26,135 nt of DNA from Halieaceae bacterium UBA3479 (GCA_002377985.1 DFQW01000024.1:1-26135); one strand, 5' to 3'; shown: positions 8,069-16,762, counted from the stretch's first letter. The notes: generated by a model from the sequence alone, not told the origin. Made by a program: numbers and translations.

Positions 8069-9718
8069 TTACCTAAAATGAATGCCCTTATAGTCGTTGG
8101 CCGTCACCTCATATAAAATCTCGGCATATCGCGGCACACCACCGTTGTAGATGTTGTACCGGGTCTTGCCATATTCGTGACCCTCGACGTTTGAGTTGTA
8201 CCCGGTGAAAAAACTCTTCGCATTGCGGAGCAGTGCACCTTCATACATCTCTTTGACGTGCGCGACCCACTCCGCCTCAGCTGCGTCGTCAATATCAAAC
8301 CGTTGGTGACCGTGCGCCCACATGTACTCAAGAAGAGGCGTCACCCAATCGACACTTTGCTCCGCGCTGCGGGGGAAATTCGCCGCCGAGGTCTGCGGTC
8401 CCATCAGCATCAGGAAATTCGGAAACCCGCCGATCGTCGTGCCCAGATAGGTCACAGGGCCGGTCGCCCATTTATCACGCAGTCGTTCACCGCCAACCCC
8501 TTGAATGTCTATCTGATCGAAGGCGCCGGTGAACGCATCAAACCCCGTAGCATAGACGATGACATCGAACTCGAACGACCTCTCGCTGGTTTCAAGTCCT
8601 GTGGGCGTAATACGAACAATTGGGGTCTCAGCAGCATTTACAAGCTCGACATTGTCGCGGTTGTAAGTTTCAAAATAACCCGTCTCTAGGGGCAATCGCT
8701 GGACACCAAAGCCATGGTCCTTGGGAATAAGCTGTTCGGCAATTGCAGGATCGTTCACCCGCCTACGAATGCGTTCGGCGATATAGTCAGACATCTCCGC
8801 GTTCGCTCTTTCATCGAAAAATATCTCGAAAAAGTTTTGTATCCAGATACCAAAACCCGGCTCATCATAAAGCCTGTCCCACAGTTCGCGCCGTTTCTCT
8901 GGACTCACATCGTAGAAACTGCGGGGGTCTGGCTCATGCACAAATCCGCCGGGACTGCGCGCGCATGTGGCAAAGATCTCGTCATAACGCTCACGTATCG
9001 CCGCCATCTCTGACTCAGAGATGGGTGCATTGTTTAACGGTGCTGCCCAATTTGGACGGCGTTGGAAGACGGTCAGGTGCTCAGCCGCTTTGGCAACCTC
9101 AGGGATGATTTGAATCGCTGTTGCGCCGCTACCAATGACGGCAATGCGTTTGCCCGTTAAGTCGAGGGGCTCGTGAGGCCAATGGGCGGGATGAAATGAT
9201 GGCCCCTTAAAACTGTCCATGCCTTCGAATTTGGGCAACGTTGGCGTCGATAAAGTCCCCACCGCCGTGATGACGAAACGGGTCGCTATTTCGCGTCCGT
9301 CATCGAGCCGAATAGTCCAGATGTTTGCCCCCTCATCGAACAGCATTGCTTGGACCCGACAGCCGAACTGCATGTATTTTCGCAGATCAAACTTATCCGC
9401 TACAAAGTTGAGATATTTCAGGGTCTCGGGCTGTGGTGAGAATTTTTCAGTCCAGTGCCACTCATCAAGCACCTCCTGGGAAAAAGAGTAGCCATAGGAA
9501 TAGCTCTCTGAATCAAACCTCGCGCCGGGATATCTATTGTTATACCAGGTGCCGCCGAGATCCGCGTTGGCGTCAAGCACCGTCGCGCGCACCCCGAGAT
9601 CGGCTAAGCGCTTAATCTGGTAGATGCCTGATACGCCCGCTCCGATGATAACCACCTGATAATCGAGGTGATCGTCGATAGTCGCAATGTCTTTTGTCTC
9701 AAGCGTCTGCTCTGCCAT
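8069..9718 (-). CDS. Flavin-containing Baeyer-Villiger-type monooxygenase
   Basis: The 549-aa flavoprotein has a first Rossmann motif GAGVSG (26-31), the Baeyer-Villiger fingerprint FKGPSFHPAHWP (170-181, matching F-x-G-x3-H-x3-W) and a second nucleotide motif GSGATA (196-201) for NADPH. Such enzymes insert oxygen next to a ketone to form an ester or lactone. The C-terminal segment with GYNSNVEG and NGGVPRY is typical of cyclic-ketone BVMOs. The reading frame stays open 43 codons upstream, but that extension overlaps the next gene and looks unlike the family. ATG 9718 gives the usual N-terminus, so I chose it. It lies 61 bp downstream of ACAD-B. It is probably the key ring-oxidising enzyme of the cluster; its substrate is unknown. 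Confidence 0.93.
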   Translation of the reverse strand: MAEQTLETKDIATIDDHLDYQVVIIGAGVSGIYQIKRLADLGVRATVLDANADLGGTWYNNRYPGARFDSESYSYGYSFSQEVLDEWHWTEKFSPQPETLKYLNFVADKFDLRKYMQFGCRVQAMLFDEGANIWTIRLDDGREIATRFVITAVGTLSTPTLPKFEGMDSFKGPSFHPAHWPHEPLDLTGKRIAVIGSGATAIQIIPEVAKAAEHLTVFQRRPNWAAPLNNAPISESEMAAIRERYDEIFATCARSPGGFVHEPDPRSFYDVSPEKRRELWDRLYDEPGFGIWIQNFFEIFFDERANAEMSDYIAERIRRRVNDPAIAEQLIPKDHGFGVQRLPLETGYFETYNRDNVELVNAAETPIVRITPTGLETSERSFEFDVIVYATGFDAFTGAFDQIDIQGVGGERLRDKWATGPVTYLGTTIGGFPNFLMLMGPQTSAANFPRSAEQSVDWVTPLLEYMWAHGHQRFDIDDAAEAEWVAHVKEMYEGALLRNAKSFFTGYNSNVEGHEYGKTRYNIYNGGVPRYAEILYEVTANDYKGIHFR

Positions 9719-9779
9719 GGTGATCTCAAATTGGTTGAAAAATTTCAAAAGCTCGTAGCACAGGGTGTGATTTGGCGTC

Positions 9780-10967
9780 CTAATCAGGTAAACCCAGAAC
9801 ACGTTTCGCGATAATGTTGAGCTGAATCTCAGCGGTTCCGCCCGCAATCGTTAACGACTTGTTTTGAAGCCAACTGCGCGTGTGCTTTAATGCTTCTTTC
9901 GGGATCTCTTCGCTTTCCCAACCCAAGCCGTTAAAGCCCAGGGCTCCCAGATGCAGTTCATCGCGCTCTTGCTTTAGACGTGTCCCGATCAGCTTCACAA
10001 CGGACGATGTGAAACCCGGCGAGCGCGCCTGTGCTTCTTCGATCGCACGGCGTTGAGTCAACTCAAAGGCCCGCCACCGCATTTGCCATTTCAGCAGGTC
10101 CGCCCGCTGATCAGGATCTAGGACACGACTTGAGTCATCTTCTGTAGGTAACAAGTCGCTAAAGACCTCCGGCAGCGGGGCGTCAGCAACGCGCCCCTGA
10201 GTACCCGAAATATTAATGCCAGCATGTGTGGAGCGTTCGTACTGCAAGAGCCGCTTGCCTACACTCCATCCTTGATTAACCGGACCGATAATATCGTTGG
10301 CGTTAGCGGTCGCGTTTTCGAACAGCGTTTCATTGAACGGGCTGTCCCCACTGATCAGTCGAATTGGCCGCACCTGTACACCGGGCTGGTCCATATCGAC
10401 GAGGATGAGACTAATGCCATCATGTTTTGGGGCGGTAGGGTCTGTCCGAACCAGGGCGAAGATGTAGTCGCCATGCATGGCATCAGATGTCCAGGTTTTC
10501 CGTCCGTTGATGATGTAGCGATCACCATCACGCTCGGCTTTCGTGCTGAGACTGGCCAAGTCAGAACCGGCACCTGGTTCGGAGTAGCCCATGCACCAGC
10601 CTCCGTCGCCACGCGCCATGCCTGGTAACCATCGCGCCTTCTGCTCATCTGTGCCGAATTCCAGAATGGTGGGGCCGATATAGTTAACGCCTCGGCCAAT
10701 CAGAGGCGAGCGGGCGTTGATGCGCTGTAGTTCTTCAAGAAGGATCAGATATTGCGCTGAATCGAGTTCGGCACCGCCATAAGCTTTGGGCCACGTGGGT
10801 ACGGTCCACCCTTTGGCTGCCATATTTTCCAGCCACACGCGGCTGTCCTTCGGCAGATCGACCTTGCGACTACCCCAAGGTATAAGGCCAGGCCCGCGGG
10901 CGCCGGGAGGACAATTCTCCTGCAGCCAGGCGCGAGTATCAGCCCGGAATTCTGCTGTCTCAGGCAT
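9780..10967 (-). CDS. Acyl-CoA dehydrogenase (ACAD-B), FadE29-like, probable catalytic subunit
   Basis: The 395-aa enzyme carries the FAD/substrate segment YSEPGAGSD (128-136), the beta domain with INGRKTWTS (153-161) and the C-terminal IAGGTAEIQLNIIAKRVLG signature. Glu244 in LLQYERS aligns with the catalytic glutamate of isovaleryl-CoA dehydrogenase-type members. It belongs to the FadE29-like branch, which in mycobacteria pairs with a FadE28-like partner; ACAD-A here has the matching gaps. A longer frame begins at 10991, but GGAAGGAAG immediately before ATG 10967 and the MPETAEFRA start favour the shorter form. It follows the receptor gene by 77 bp, with a hairpin between, and leads the enzyme genes of the cluster. 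Confidence 0.93.
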   Translation of the reverse strand: MPETAEFRADTRAWLQENCPPGARGPGLIPWGSRKVDLPKDSRVWLENMAAKGWTVPTWPKAYGGAELDSAQYLILLEELQRINARSPLIGRGVNYIGPTILEFGTDEQKARWLPGMARGDGGWCMGYSEPGAGSDLASLSTKAERDGDRYIINGRKTWTSDAMHGDYIFALVRTDPTAPKHDGISLILVDMDQPGVQVRPIRLISGDSPFNETLFENATANANDIIGPVNQGWSVGKRLLQYERSTHAGINISGTQGRVADAPLPEVFSDLLPTEDDSSRVLDPDQRADLLKWQMRWRAFELTQRRAIEEAQARSPGFTSSVVKLIGTRLKQERDELHLGALGFNGLGWESEEIPKEALKHTRSWLQNKSLTIAGGTAEIQLNIIAKRVLGLPD

Positions 10968-10996
10968 CTTCTTCCTTCCATTCAAATACACAAGTA

Positions 10997-11018
10997 AAGC
11001 CCGGTCGATGCCGGGCTT
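10997..11018 (-). terminator. Hairpin between receptor and enzyme genes (partial terminator/attenuator candidate)
   Basis: A perfect 8-bp stem (AAGCCCGG / CCGGGCTT) with a 6-base loop lies 26 bases after the receptor stop and 29 bases before ACAD-B's ATG. Reading the minus strand, it is followed by TTTACTTG, a weak T-tract. It could terminate part of the transcripts, so that receptor mRNA exceeds enzyme mRNA, or stabilise the receptor mRNA's 3' end. The stem is seen; the function is inferred. Confidence 0.5.
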
Positions 11019-11044
11019 CTCAACTTTATCCGTTTATAGGAATC

Positions 11045-13627
11045 TCAAAACTTCAAGGTTCCCCGAACGCCAAAGACGGCTCCTTCGTCCATAAAAAAGG
11101 TATGGCTGCCAGCCAAAACCGGCGTATCGAAGCTTCCCTGAAGCGCCGCTTCATCAAAGATATTTCGACCGTAAGCCATCACCTCCCAATTTTGACCAAT
11201 CAAACCGATGCGGGCATTGACCTTGGTGTAAGAATCAATCACGTCATAGGGGTCTGCATCGCCGGCTGAGTCGAACTCACTGCGGTAATTCACGTCAACG
11301 CCGCCAAACCACTCGAGGTTGCCCATGGGAATGCGAACATCGATAAAAGCGTTACCGCTCCAATCCGAGGCAAGTACCGTTCGAGTGCCGGTCAAGTCAT
11401 TACCGGTCGCACCCGCAGGACTACCACAGGCGCCGTCGGCATCCAACTGAATCGCCGTACAGGGTCCGTCCTTGAAGTCACCGTAAGAGGCATCAAGGTA
11501 TGCGGCATTAACACCCACACGGATGGCGTCGGTCATCTGGAACAACCAATCGACCTCGATACCCTCAACCTCAGACGAGGCCGCATTCTTCACTGAGAAG
11601 CTAATACCCTGAAAGATTGACGTCTGGAGATCATTGTACTCCGAGTAAAACGCGGCCCAGTTCAAACGCATACGGCCATCCATGAACTCGTGCTTACCAC
11701 CAATCTCGATAGACTCTACGGACTCATCGTCAAACTCAAAGTCCTCGTTGGGTACGGTCGAGACAAAGCCGTTGGCCTGAAAGCCATTGTCGACAGCGGG
11801 CGGGATGGGTGGCACGCCGGCTGGCAAGTTACCGGGGTTGCCATCGTCCGCAGCACTGAAACCACCGGACTTAAAGCCTTCGGAATATGTGACGTAGAGC
11901 ATGGTATTGTCGCTGACGTCCCACTGTAGATTCATCGAGGGTGAAAAATCGTCGGTTTTCCGGCTACCGGTCCAGTACTTGTTGTAAGTGTTAAAACTGG
12001 ATGCATAGACCACTGCGAGCCAATTGTTATAAGCGCCACACTGGCCCATGACCCCGCCCTCGAGGTTACCCGTAAGACCACAGAGGCTGTCACCCAGCTT
12101 CTGATCACTAATGGCGTCCTTCTCTTCCTCGGTGTAACGCACACCCACAGTCAAACGCAACGCGTCGGTCAGGTCGTAGGTGCCTTGGGCGAACAACGCC
12201 CAGGAATCCGTGTCCTGCTTGAACGCATGGTTCCGGGATGTTTGATTAGCTGTATAGACCCCATATCCCGGAATACCATTCAGAGGACTGTCTGCTGTCA
12301 GCAATGTCAGCAAATTCTGCGGCATAAAAGGGGCGTTGGCGGGATCACCGGTTACGGCCAATGCGAGGAAGGTTGGGAAAAGGCCGTCGAAGTTAGTATC
12401 AAGCATCACCTGACCTTGCATATCGAACTCATTCTGGTCGATATAACCGCCCAAGGTGTATGAAAAACGATCTCCAACGTCCGCGGACCATCGAATCTCT
12501 TGACTGAACTGCTCAAAGTCGTGGATATCTGACCTGTCAATAAACTGCAGAGGTAACCAGTCCACGTCCACATCATCGAAGTACTCATACGTCGAGAAAC
12601 CGGTCACCGAGGTCAGCGTGCCGCCACCGATCTCCCAAGTCAGGTTCAGCGAGAGATTTTCGATTTCGTCGTCGCTACTATCGGGTTTCTTGCCGATACC
12701 GAAGCCGTCTTCCTGGCTCTGACCGTAGTTGTTGTCCTTGTAGGTGGTGAAGTCCTGCCCTGCAATAGCCGGGAAGTCGGGAAAGAAAATGTCCATGATG
12801 TTATAGGCGGTATCTGCGAAGTCGCTGCGGTTAGGCACCTGAGCATTTCTCTCAGCTGGGCTGAGGTAGCGCCATGTTGCACTGGCAGCACCGTCCCGCT
12901 CTCGCTCCATGAAGGTATACTTCAAATTTGCCGAGAACGAATCACTGGGCTCCCATAACAGGGTCAGTCGACCACCAAACTCGTCAATAGCACCCTCATC
13001 TTCTTCAAGATAGGCGTTGTAGACATAACCGTCCGTCTCTCGGCCACGTAGCGCCAAACGAGCACCAAATGTCTCTCCACCGCCTTGGATAAACCCATCT
13101 ACGATACTGCCGCCGTTTTCCTCAACCGACACATTGATCTCACCGGAGGCCCCTTCGCCAAGAACCGGCGACGCGCTGGTGATGTTGATAGCACCAGCAA
13201 CTGTGTTCTTGCCAAACAGCGTACCCTGAGGGCCTCGCAGTACCTCCACCCGCTCTACATCCATCACAGCAGATCGGTACTGGCGAGCACGTCCCATGTA
13301 GACCCCATCCAAGTACATGCCGACCGACTGTTCAAAGCCACGGTTATTGCCTGAACCGATGCCGCGCATGTAAATTTGAGTAGTCACCGGCGCCTCAGCG
13401 ATGTGCAGGCTCGGGACAAAGTCCGCCAAGGCCGCGAAATTCATGATCGTATTGTCCTGAATCTTGTCGCCGCTCAGGGTGCTGATGGAAATCGGCACAT
13501 CCTGGAGGCTCTCTGCGCGCTTCTGCGCCGTTACAATAACTTCTTCCAGCTGCGCCTGTGCCGTCAACCCAACTGGCAGTAACGCAGCGGCAACCAGTCG
13601 GCAAAGTGTTTTGCGTGATGACTTCAT
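11045..13627 (-). CDS. TonB-dependent outer-membrane receptor
   Basis: The 860-aa protein has an N-terminal signal peptide (MKSSRKTLCRLVAAALLP..., likely cleaved after TAQA at residue 25) and a TonB-box-like EEVIVTA (28-34). The plug domain follows, with IYMRGIGSG, VGMYLDGVYMGR and VEVLRGPQGTLFGKN. A long region of alternating beta strands ends in FGVRGTLKF with a terminal Phe, as expected of a 22-strand barrel. It resembles the large receptor group that proteobacteria place next to catabolic clusters, rather than classic siderophore receptors. It is the first gene of the minus-strand cluster and is divergent from the LysR gene. It probably imports the cluster's substrate; the ligand is not evident. 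Confidence 0.95.
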   Translation of the reverse strand: MKSSRKTLCRLVAAALLPVGLTAQAQLEEVIVTAQKRAESLQDVPISISTLSGDKIQDNTIMNFAALADFVPSLHIAEAPVTTQIYMRGIGSGNNRGFEQSVGMYLDGVYMGRARQYRSAVMDVERVEVLRGPQGTLFGKNTVAGAINITSASPVLGEGASGEINVSVEENGGSIVDGFIQGGGETFGARLALRGRETDGYVYNAYLEEDEGAIDEFGGRLTLLWEPSDSFSANLKYTFMERERDGAASATWRYLSPAERNAQVPNRSDFADTAYNIMDIFFPDFPAIAGQDFTTYKDNNYGQSQEDGFGIGKKPDSSDDEIENLSLNLTWEIGGGTLTSVTGFSTYEYFDDVDVDWLPLQFIDRSDIHDFEQFSQEIRWSADVGDRFSYTLGGYIDQNEFDMQGQVMLDTNFDGLFPTFLALAVTGDPANAPFMPQNLLTLLTADSPLNGIPGYGVYTANQTSRNHAFKQDTDSWALFAQGTYDLTDALRLTVGVRYTEEEKDAISDQKLGDSLCGLTGNLEGGVMGQCGAYNNWLAVVYASSFNTYNKYWTGSRKTDDFSPSMNLQWDVSDNTMLYVTYSEGFKSGGFSAADDGNPGNLPAGVPPIPPAVDNGFQANGFVSTVPNEDFEFDDESVESIEIGGKHEFMDGRMRLNWAAFYSEYNDLQTSIFQGISFSVKNAASSEVEGIEVDWLFQMTDAIRVGVNAAYLDASYGDFKDGPCTAIQLDADGACGSPAGATGNDLTGTRTVLASDWSGNAFIDVRIPMGNLEWFGGVDVNYRSEFDSAGDADPYDVIDSYTKVNARIGLIGQNWEVMAYGRNIFDEAALQGSFDTPVLAGSHTFFMDEGAVFGVRGTLKF

Positions 13628-13827
13628 CTTGGATAGCTCTCATGTTGTGCGCGTTGTGTAGCGCTATATTTTTTAGCTTATTGATAGGCGCAAAAACGCC
13701 TACATTTCGAATACAAAAGTAGCGGCGTGATCGTCACTTGGTTTGGAAAGGAATTTACTATTTTTATTTTATGATGATAATTCTCGAATTATGATCAACA
13801 CCTTTACGTTTTTCGGAAAAGTAAAGA
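13628..13827. promoter_or_regulatory. Divergent receptor/LysR control region
   Basis: This 200-bp AT-rich gap separates the start codons of the TonB receptor (minus) and the LysR regulator (plus). It contains the 26-bp dyad listed separately. It also has a perfect 6-bp stem (TAGGCG / CGCCTA, 13685-13702, loop CAAAAA), about 60 bases upstream of the receptor start. No convincing sigma-70 hexamer pair was found in either direction. LysR proteins commonly act from such divergent regions on the neighbouring operon, so this is the likely switch for the cluster. Confidence 0.6.
13772..13797. promoter_or_regulatory. 26-bp dyad, candidate LysR operator
   Basis: The dyad has arms TGAT-n-ATAATT and AATTAT-n-ATCA around a CTCG centre. 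Only the position marked n and the centre break the symmetry. It contains two overlapping T-N11-A arrangements (13775/13787 and 13782/13794), the minimal LysR-box form. It lies 30 bases upstream of the LysR start codon, which would fit autoregulation. Binding is inferred. Confidence 0.5.
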
Positions 13828-14745
13828 ATGGACAACCTCAAGACCATGCGGCTCTTTCTAACCGTTGTGCAAGCCAAGAGTCTCTCTGGTGCCGGTCGAC
13901 AATTTGGGCTCGCGCCAGCAAGCGTGTCCCGGCAAATCACAGCATTGGAAAACGATCTTGGGGTTCGGCTCCTGAATAGAACCACGCGACGGCTCTCTCT
14001 CACCGAAGCCGGAGAGGCCTATCTGGAACACGCAGAACGCTTGCTCCAAGATTTCGACGAGTTACGCGATGCGGTCAGCCAACTGTCGGTACAGCCTCGC
14101 GGGACTCTCCGCATTCTATCGCGCGTTTCCCTCGGCACGCAGCACGTGGTGCCGCTCATTCCGACATTCCAGGCTCAATACCCCGATCTCAAAATCGATC
14201 TGTGGTTGACCGACATCGATCACGATTTATCAGAATACGGAGTTGATCTGGCAATTCGGACAGGAAACCTAGCCGATTCCACGCTCATTGGTCGGCGTCT
14301 CGCGTCCAGTCCGCGCGTGGTCTGCGCCACCCCCCAATATTGGAAACAGCATGGCAGACCGACGACACCAGAAGATCTCCAAGATCATAATTGTCTGACT
14401 TATCGCTTCGAATTCGGAGCCACCGCAGCTTTGTGGCAGTTTCGCACCGATGAAGGCCACGCCATTGATGTTCAGGTTGCGAGTAACTTTCAGACAAACA
14501 ATGGCCAAGCCTTGCGCTTGGCGACCTTGTCCAGCCAGGGAGTCGCCCTGCTACCAGCCTGGTCAGTGAAGGAACATCTCATGGAGGGAACCTTGGAACG
14601 CGTCTTGTCGGATTACCAAACGACTGTTTCCGATCTAGATTCCGGAATCTATGCGGTCTATCTCAGCCGGCGGAACCTGCCGGTAAAAACCCGCCTTTTC
14701 ATCGATCACCTGAGTACTGAATTTAGCAAGCATGACTGGGCCTAA
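13828..14745 (+). CDS. LysR-family transcriptional regulator
   Basis: The 305-aa protein has the LysR layout. An N-terminal winged helix-turn-helix (about 1-60) includes LSGAGRQFGLAPASVSRQI and LGVRLLNRTTRRLSLTEAGE, followed by a linker helix and a two-lobed effector-binding domain with the FQAQYPDLKIDLWLTD segment. Length is typical. It belongs to the broad group with short LysR effector domains often annotated as DsdC/AaeR-like or simply LysR. It is divergent from the TonB receptor, so it most likely senses a cluster substrate or CoA-ester intermediate and controls the ten minus-strand genes. Ligand and direction of control are unknown. Confidence 0.95.
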   Translation: MDNLKTMRLFLTVVQAKSLSGAGRQFGLAPASVSRQITALENDLGVRLLNRTTRRLSLTEAGEAYLEHAERLLQDFDELRDAVSQLSVQPRGTLRILSRVSLGTQHVVPLIPTFQAQYPDLKIDLWLTDIDHDLSEYGVDLAIRTGNLADSTLIGRRLASSPRVVCATPQYWKQHGRPTTPEDLQDHNCLTYRFEFGATAALWQFRTDEGHAIDVQVASNFQTNNGQALRLATLSSQGVALLPAWSVKEHLMEGTLERVLSDYQTTVSDLDSGIYAVYLSRRNLPVKTRLFIDHLSTEFSKHDWA

Positions 14746-14859
14746 TTTCAGGGCACCGCCGCCCGCATTATCAATCAGTCCACTTGTAAACTTGTCTCCG
14801 CCACGGCACATGTAGGGGTGGTGTCAGACTAATGCGAACCAGTCTCCAGCATCCAATTC

Positions 14860-15019
14860 GGTACTGACAAGTTAACTCAATGTGATGGGCTGGCGATACA
14901 CAAGTTGGGCCAGGCCGACCGGAAAGGCGTCATCAGGCCCCACTTTGAGTGTTATTCGTAAGGGTTTTCTGCTTGTGATACCCACTTTTCGAACAAGAAT
15001 AAGTTAACTTGTCAGTACC
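14860..15019. repeat. 160-bp element bounded by perfect 18-bp inverted repeats (MITE-like)
   Basis: The ends are GGTACTGACAAGTTAACT (14860-14877) and its exact reverse complement (15002-15019). Inside lies a second, imperfect stem (14902-14911 with 14936-14945). There is no coding capacity. Flanking bases show no obvious target duplication. The element sits between two convergent genes, and its right end stops 8 bases short of the aminotransferase stop codon. It could be a miniature transposable element or the remnant of an insertion sequence. A large bidirectional terminator is less likely, because the arms are 124 bp apart. Confidence 0.6.
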
Positions 15020-15027
15020 CACTGCGG

Positions 15028-16659
15028 CTAAGGCAACGCAAACCACCGCAATCTCTCTGCTTCGCCCGACAGATTGGGAGTTGTATCGTGTTGTTTAGGG
15101 CTTAAGTTCGTCATATCCCGCTCGGCCTGAGCCAGCAGGTCGTCCAACGCCCAGCGTGACGGTAGCATGCCCTCCTTCGACTCCAACCGGTCAAAAGATA
15201 AGTCATCCAGACTAACCGGCAACGACCTGGCTTTATTACGAAACCGCCATACGCCACTCTCCGCATCGAATGCGTAATGAGGCAACATTCGCCAACCGTG
15301 TTTTGCCACTAATTCAATCGCGCCCAACAGATAATCAAAGTCTGCCTCGCTGATAAAGTAATTGAAGTTGAGGCGCACCCAACCCGGGCGCAGGATCATA
15401 TTGCCAGCGGCAATTTGGGCTTGTATAGCGCGACTATCGCTCATATTAATGCCCAGCAACGAGTGCCCATATGGACCGGCGCAGGAACAGCCACCCCGCG
15501 CCTGTATGCCGAACAAATCATTTAACAGCGACACTACATAACCATAATGCAAGTCTTGATCGCCTCGCTTAAACCGCAACGACAAGATTGACAATCGCGG
15601 TGCGTCGAGAGGACCAAGAATTTCGAGATTCTCACACCGCGAGAGCCTTTCAATTGCGCGGGAAACAAACCCGTGCTCGCGGCGCGCGATCTCGTCTATA
15701 CCCACATCCTGCTGTAGCTTAAACACCAAACCTGCGCGGATTGATTCCACAATGCCGGGCGTTCCTCCCTCTTCGCGGCGCTCAGTGTTGGCAACATAGT
15801 GGTGATCTTCCGGACTGACGTACGTTACGGTGCCACCGCCCACGACGGCAGGCACAGCGTTGTTGAGTAATTGCTCCTTAACGATCAATACCCCCGGAGT
15901 ACCAGGACCACCGATGAATTTGTGCGGAGACACAAACACGGCGTCAAGCGGACAGCGGCCATTCATGTCAATGCGAACATAGGGTGCTGCGGCAGCATAG
16001 TCCCAGAACGACAGCGCGCCATAACGTTGCAAAATCGAGGTCACTCTCGGCACATCGGTTTTTATTCCGGTGACGTTTGACGCAGCGGAGAAGCTTCCGA
16101 TTCGCAGCGGCCGATCGATGTACTGTTTGAGAGCGTCCTCTAGCGCAAAGAGGTCGAGCTGGCCTTTAGTGTTCAAGGGAATTACCACGGTGTCGGCAAT
16201 GCTCTCGCGCCAAGGCAACTCATTAGAGTGATGCTCGTAGGGTCCAATAAAAACCACTGGGCGATCGTCCGCCGGAATAACACCGTCCAACCCAAGCTCA
16301 TTTGGGACGTTCTGGCGCAGTCGCAGGTTGAGCAGGTCAATCAGCTTGTTAATCGCCGCCGTAGCGCCGGAACCGCAGAAGATCACTTTGTCTCGGTGAG
16401 TACCATTGACTGCCCGTCGGATAATCTCCCGGGCCTGTTCTCGTAGCACCGTAGTCTGGGCACCCGTGAAGGAGGTCTCGGAATGAGTGTTGGCGTAATA
16501 AGGCAACACCGCGTTGCGAATGAAATCCTCAATAAAGCTCAGCGAACGCCCCGACGCCGTGTAATCCGCATAAATCAGCGGCCGAAGACCGAAGGGTGTC
16601 TCTATGGCGGCGCAATCACCAATAATCGAGTCACGGATTTTCTGAATGAGGTGCGACAC
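15028..16659 (-). CDS. Class V aminotransferase / cysteine-desulfurase-like PLP enzyme
   Basis: The 543-aa fold-type I PLP enzyme has EHHSNELPW (142-150), the PLP-ring aspartate in FWDYAAAAP (Asp220), the Schiff-base lysine in SPHKFIGGPGTPG (Lys247) and a cysteine pair in RGGCSCAGPYGH (Cys391, Cys393). The cysteine region corresponds to the catalytic-loop area of SufS-type desulfurases. At 543 residues it is about 100 longer than SufS, with a C-terminal extension. The start is GTG 16659, followed by S-H-L. I see no strong ribosome site (a GGA lies 8-10 bases upstream). It is divergent from an Lrp/AsnC gene, suggesting amino-acid-responsive control. Substrate is unresolved: cysteine, another amino acid, or a cyclisation/epimerisation. 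Confidence 0.88.
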   Translation of the reverse strand: MSHLIQKIRDSIIGDCAAIETPFGLRPLIYADYTASGRSLSFIEDFIRNAVLPYYANTHSETSFTGAQTTVLREQAREIIRRAVNGTHRDKVIFCGSGATAAINKLIDLLNLRLRQNVPNELGLDGVIPADDRPVVFIGPYEHHSNELPWRESIADTVVIPLNTKGQLDLFALEDALKQYIDRPLRIGSFSAASNVTGIKTDVPRVTSILQRYGALSFWDYAAAAPYVRIDMNGRCPLDAVFVSPHKFIGGPGTPGVLIVKEQLLNNAVPAVVGGGTVTYVSPEDHHYVANTERREEGGTPGIVESIRAGLVFKLQQDVGIDEIARREHGFVSRAIERLSRCENLEILGPLDAPRLSILSLRFKRGDQDLHYGYVVSLLNDLFGIQARGGCSCAGPYGHSLLGINMSDSRAIQAQIAAGNMILRPGWVRLNFNYFISEADFDYLLGAIELVAKHGWRMLPHYAFDAESGVWRFRNKARSLPVSLDDLSFDRLESKEGMLPSRWALDDLLAQAERDMTNLSPKQHDTTPNLSGEAERLRWFALP

Positions 16660-16762
16660 GGGTCAGTCCAGGCGCCTGCGAGGGAGCAAATCGCAATCAT
16701 AGTGCCGAACATGTCAAACATTGTTCCTTTTTGTTGTTAGTTTCTTATTTAAATCGGCATAT

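Noticed and set aside
9719..9847. Upstream extension of the BVMO frame by 43 codons
   Set aside because: It overlaps the 3' end of the acyl-CoA dehydrogenase gene, and the added residues do not fit the family. ATG 9718 gives a standard N-terminus.
12406..13643. Several open frames opposite or out of frame within the TonB receptor gene
   Set aside because: They lie inside a well-supported 860-codon gene and carry no recognisable motifs.
14746..15027. The gap between LysR and the PLP enzyme as a decayed full insertion sequence
   Set aside because: No transposase-like frame or recognisable terminal target duplication was found, so only the 160-bp inverted-repeat element is reported.
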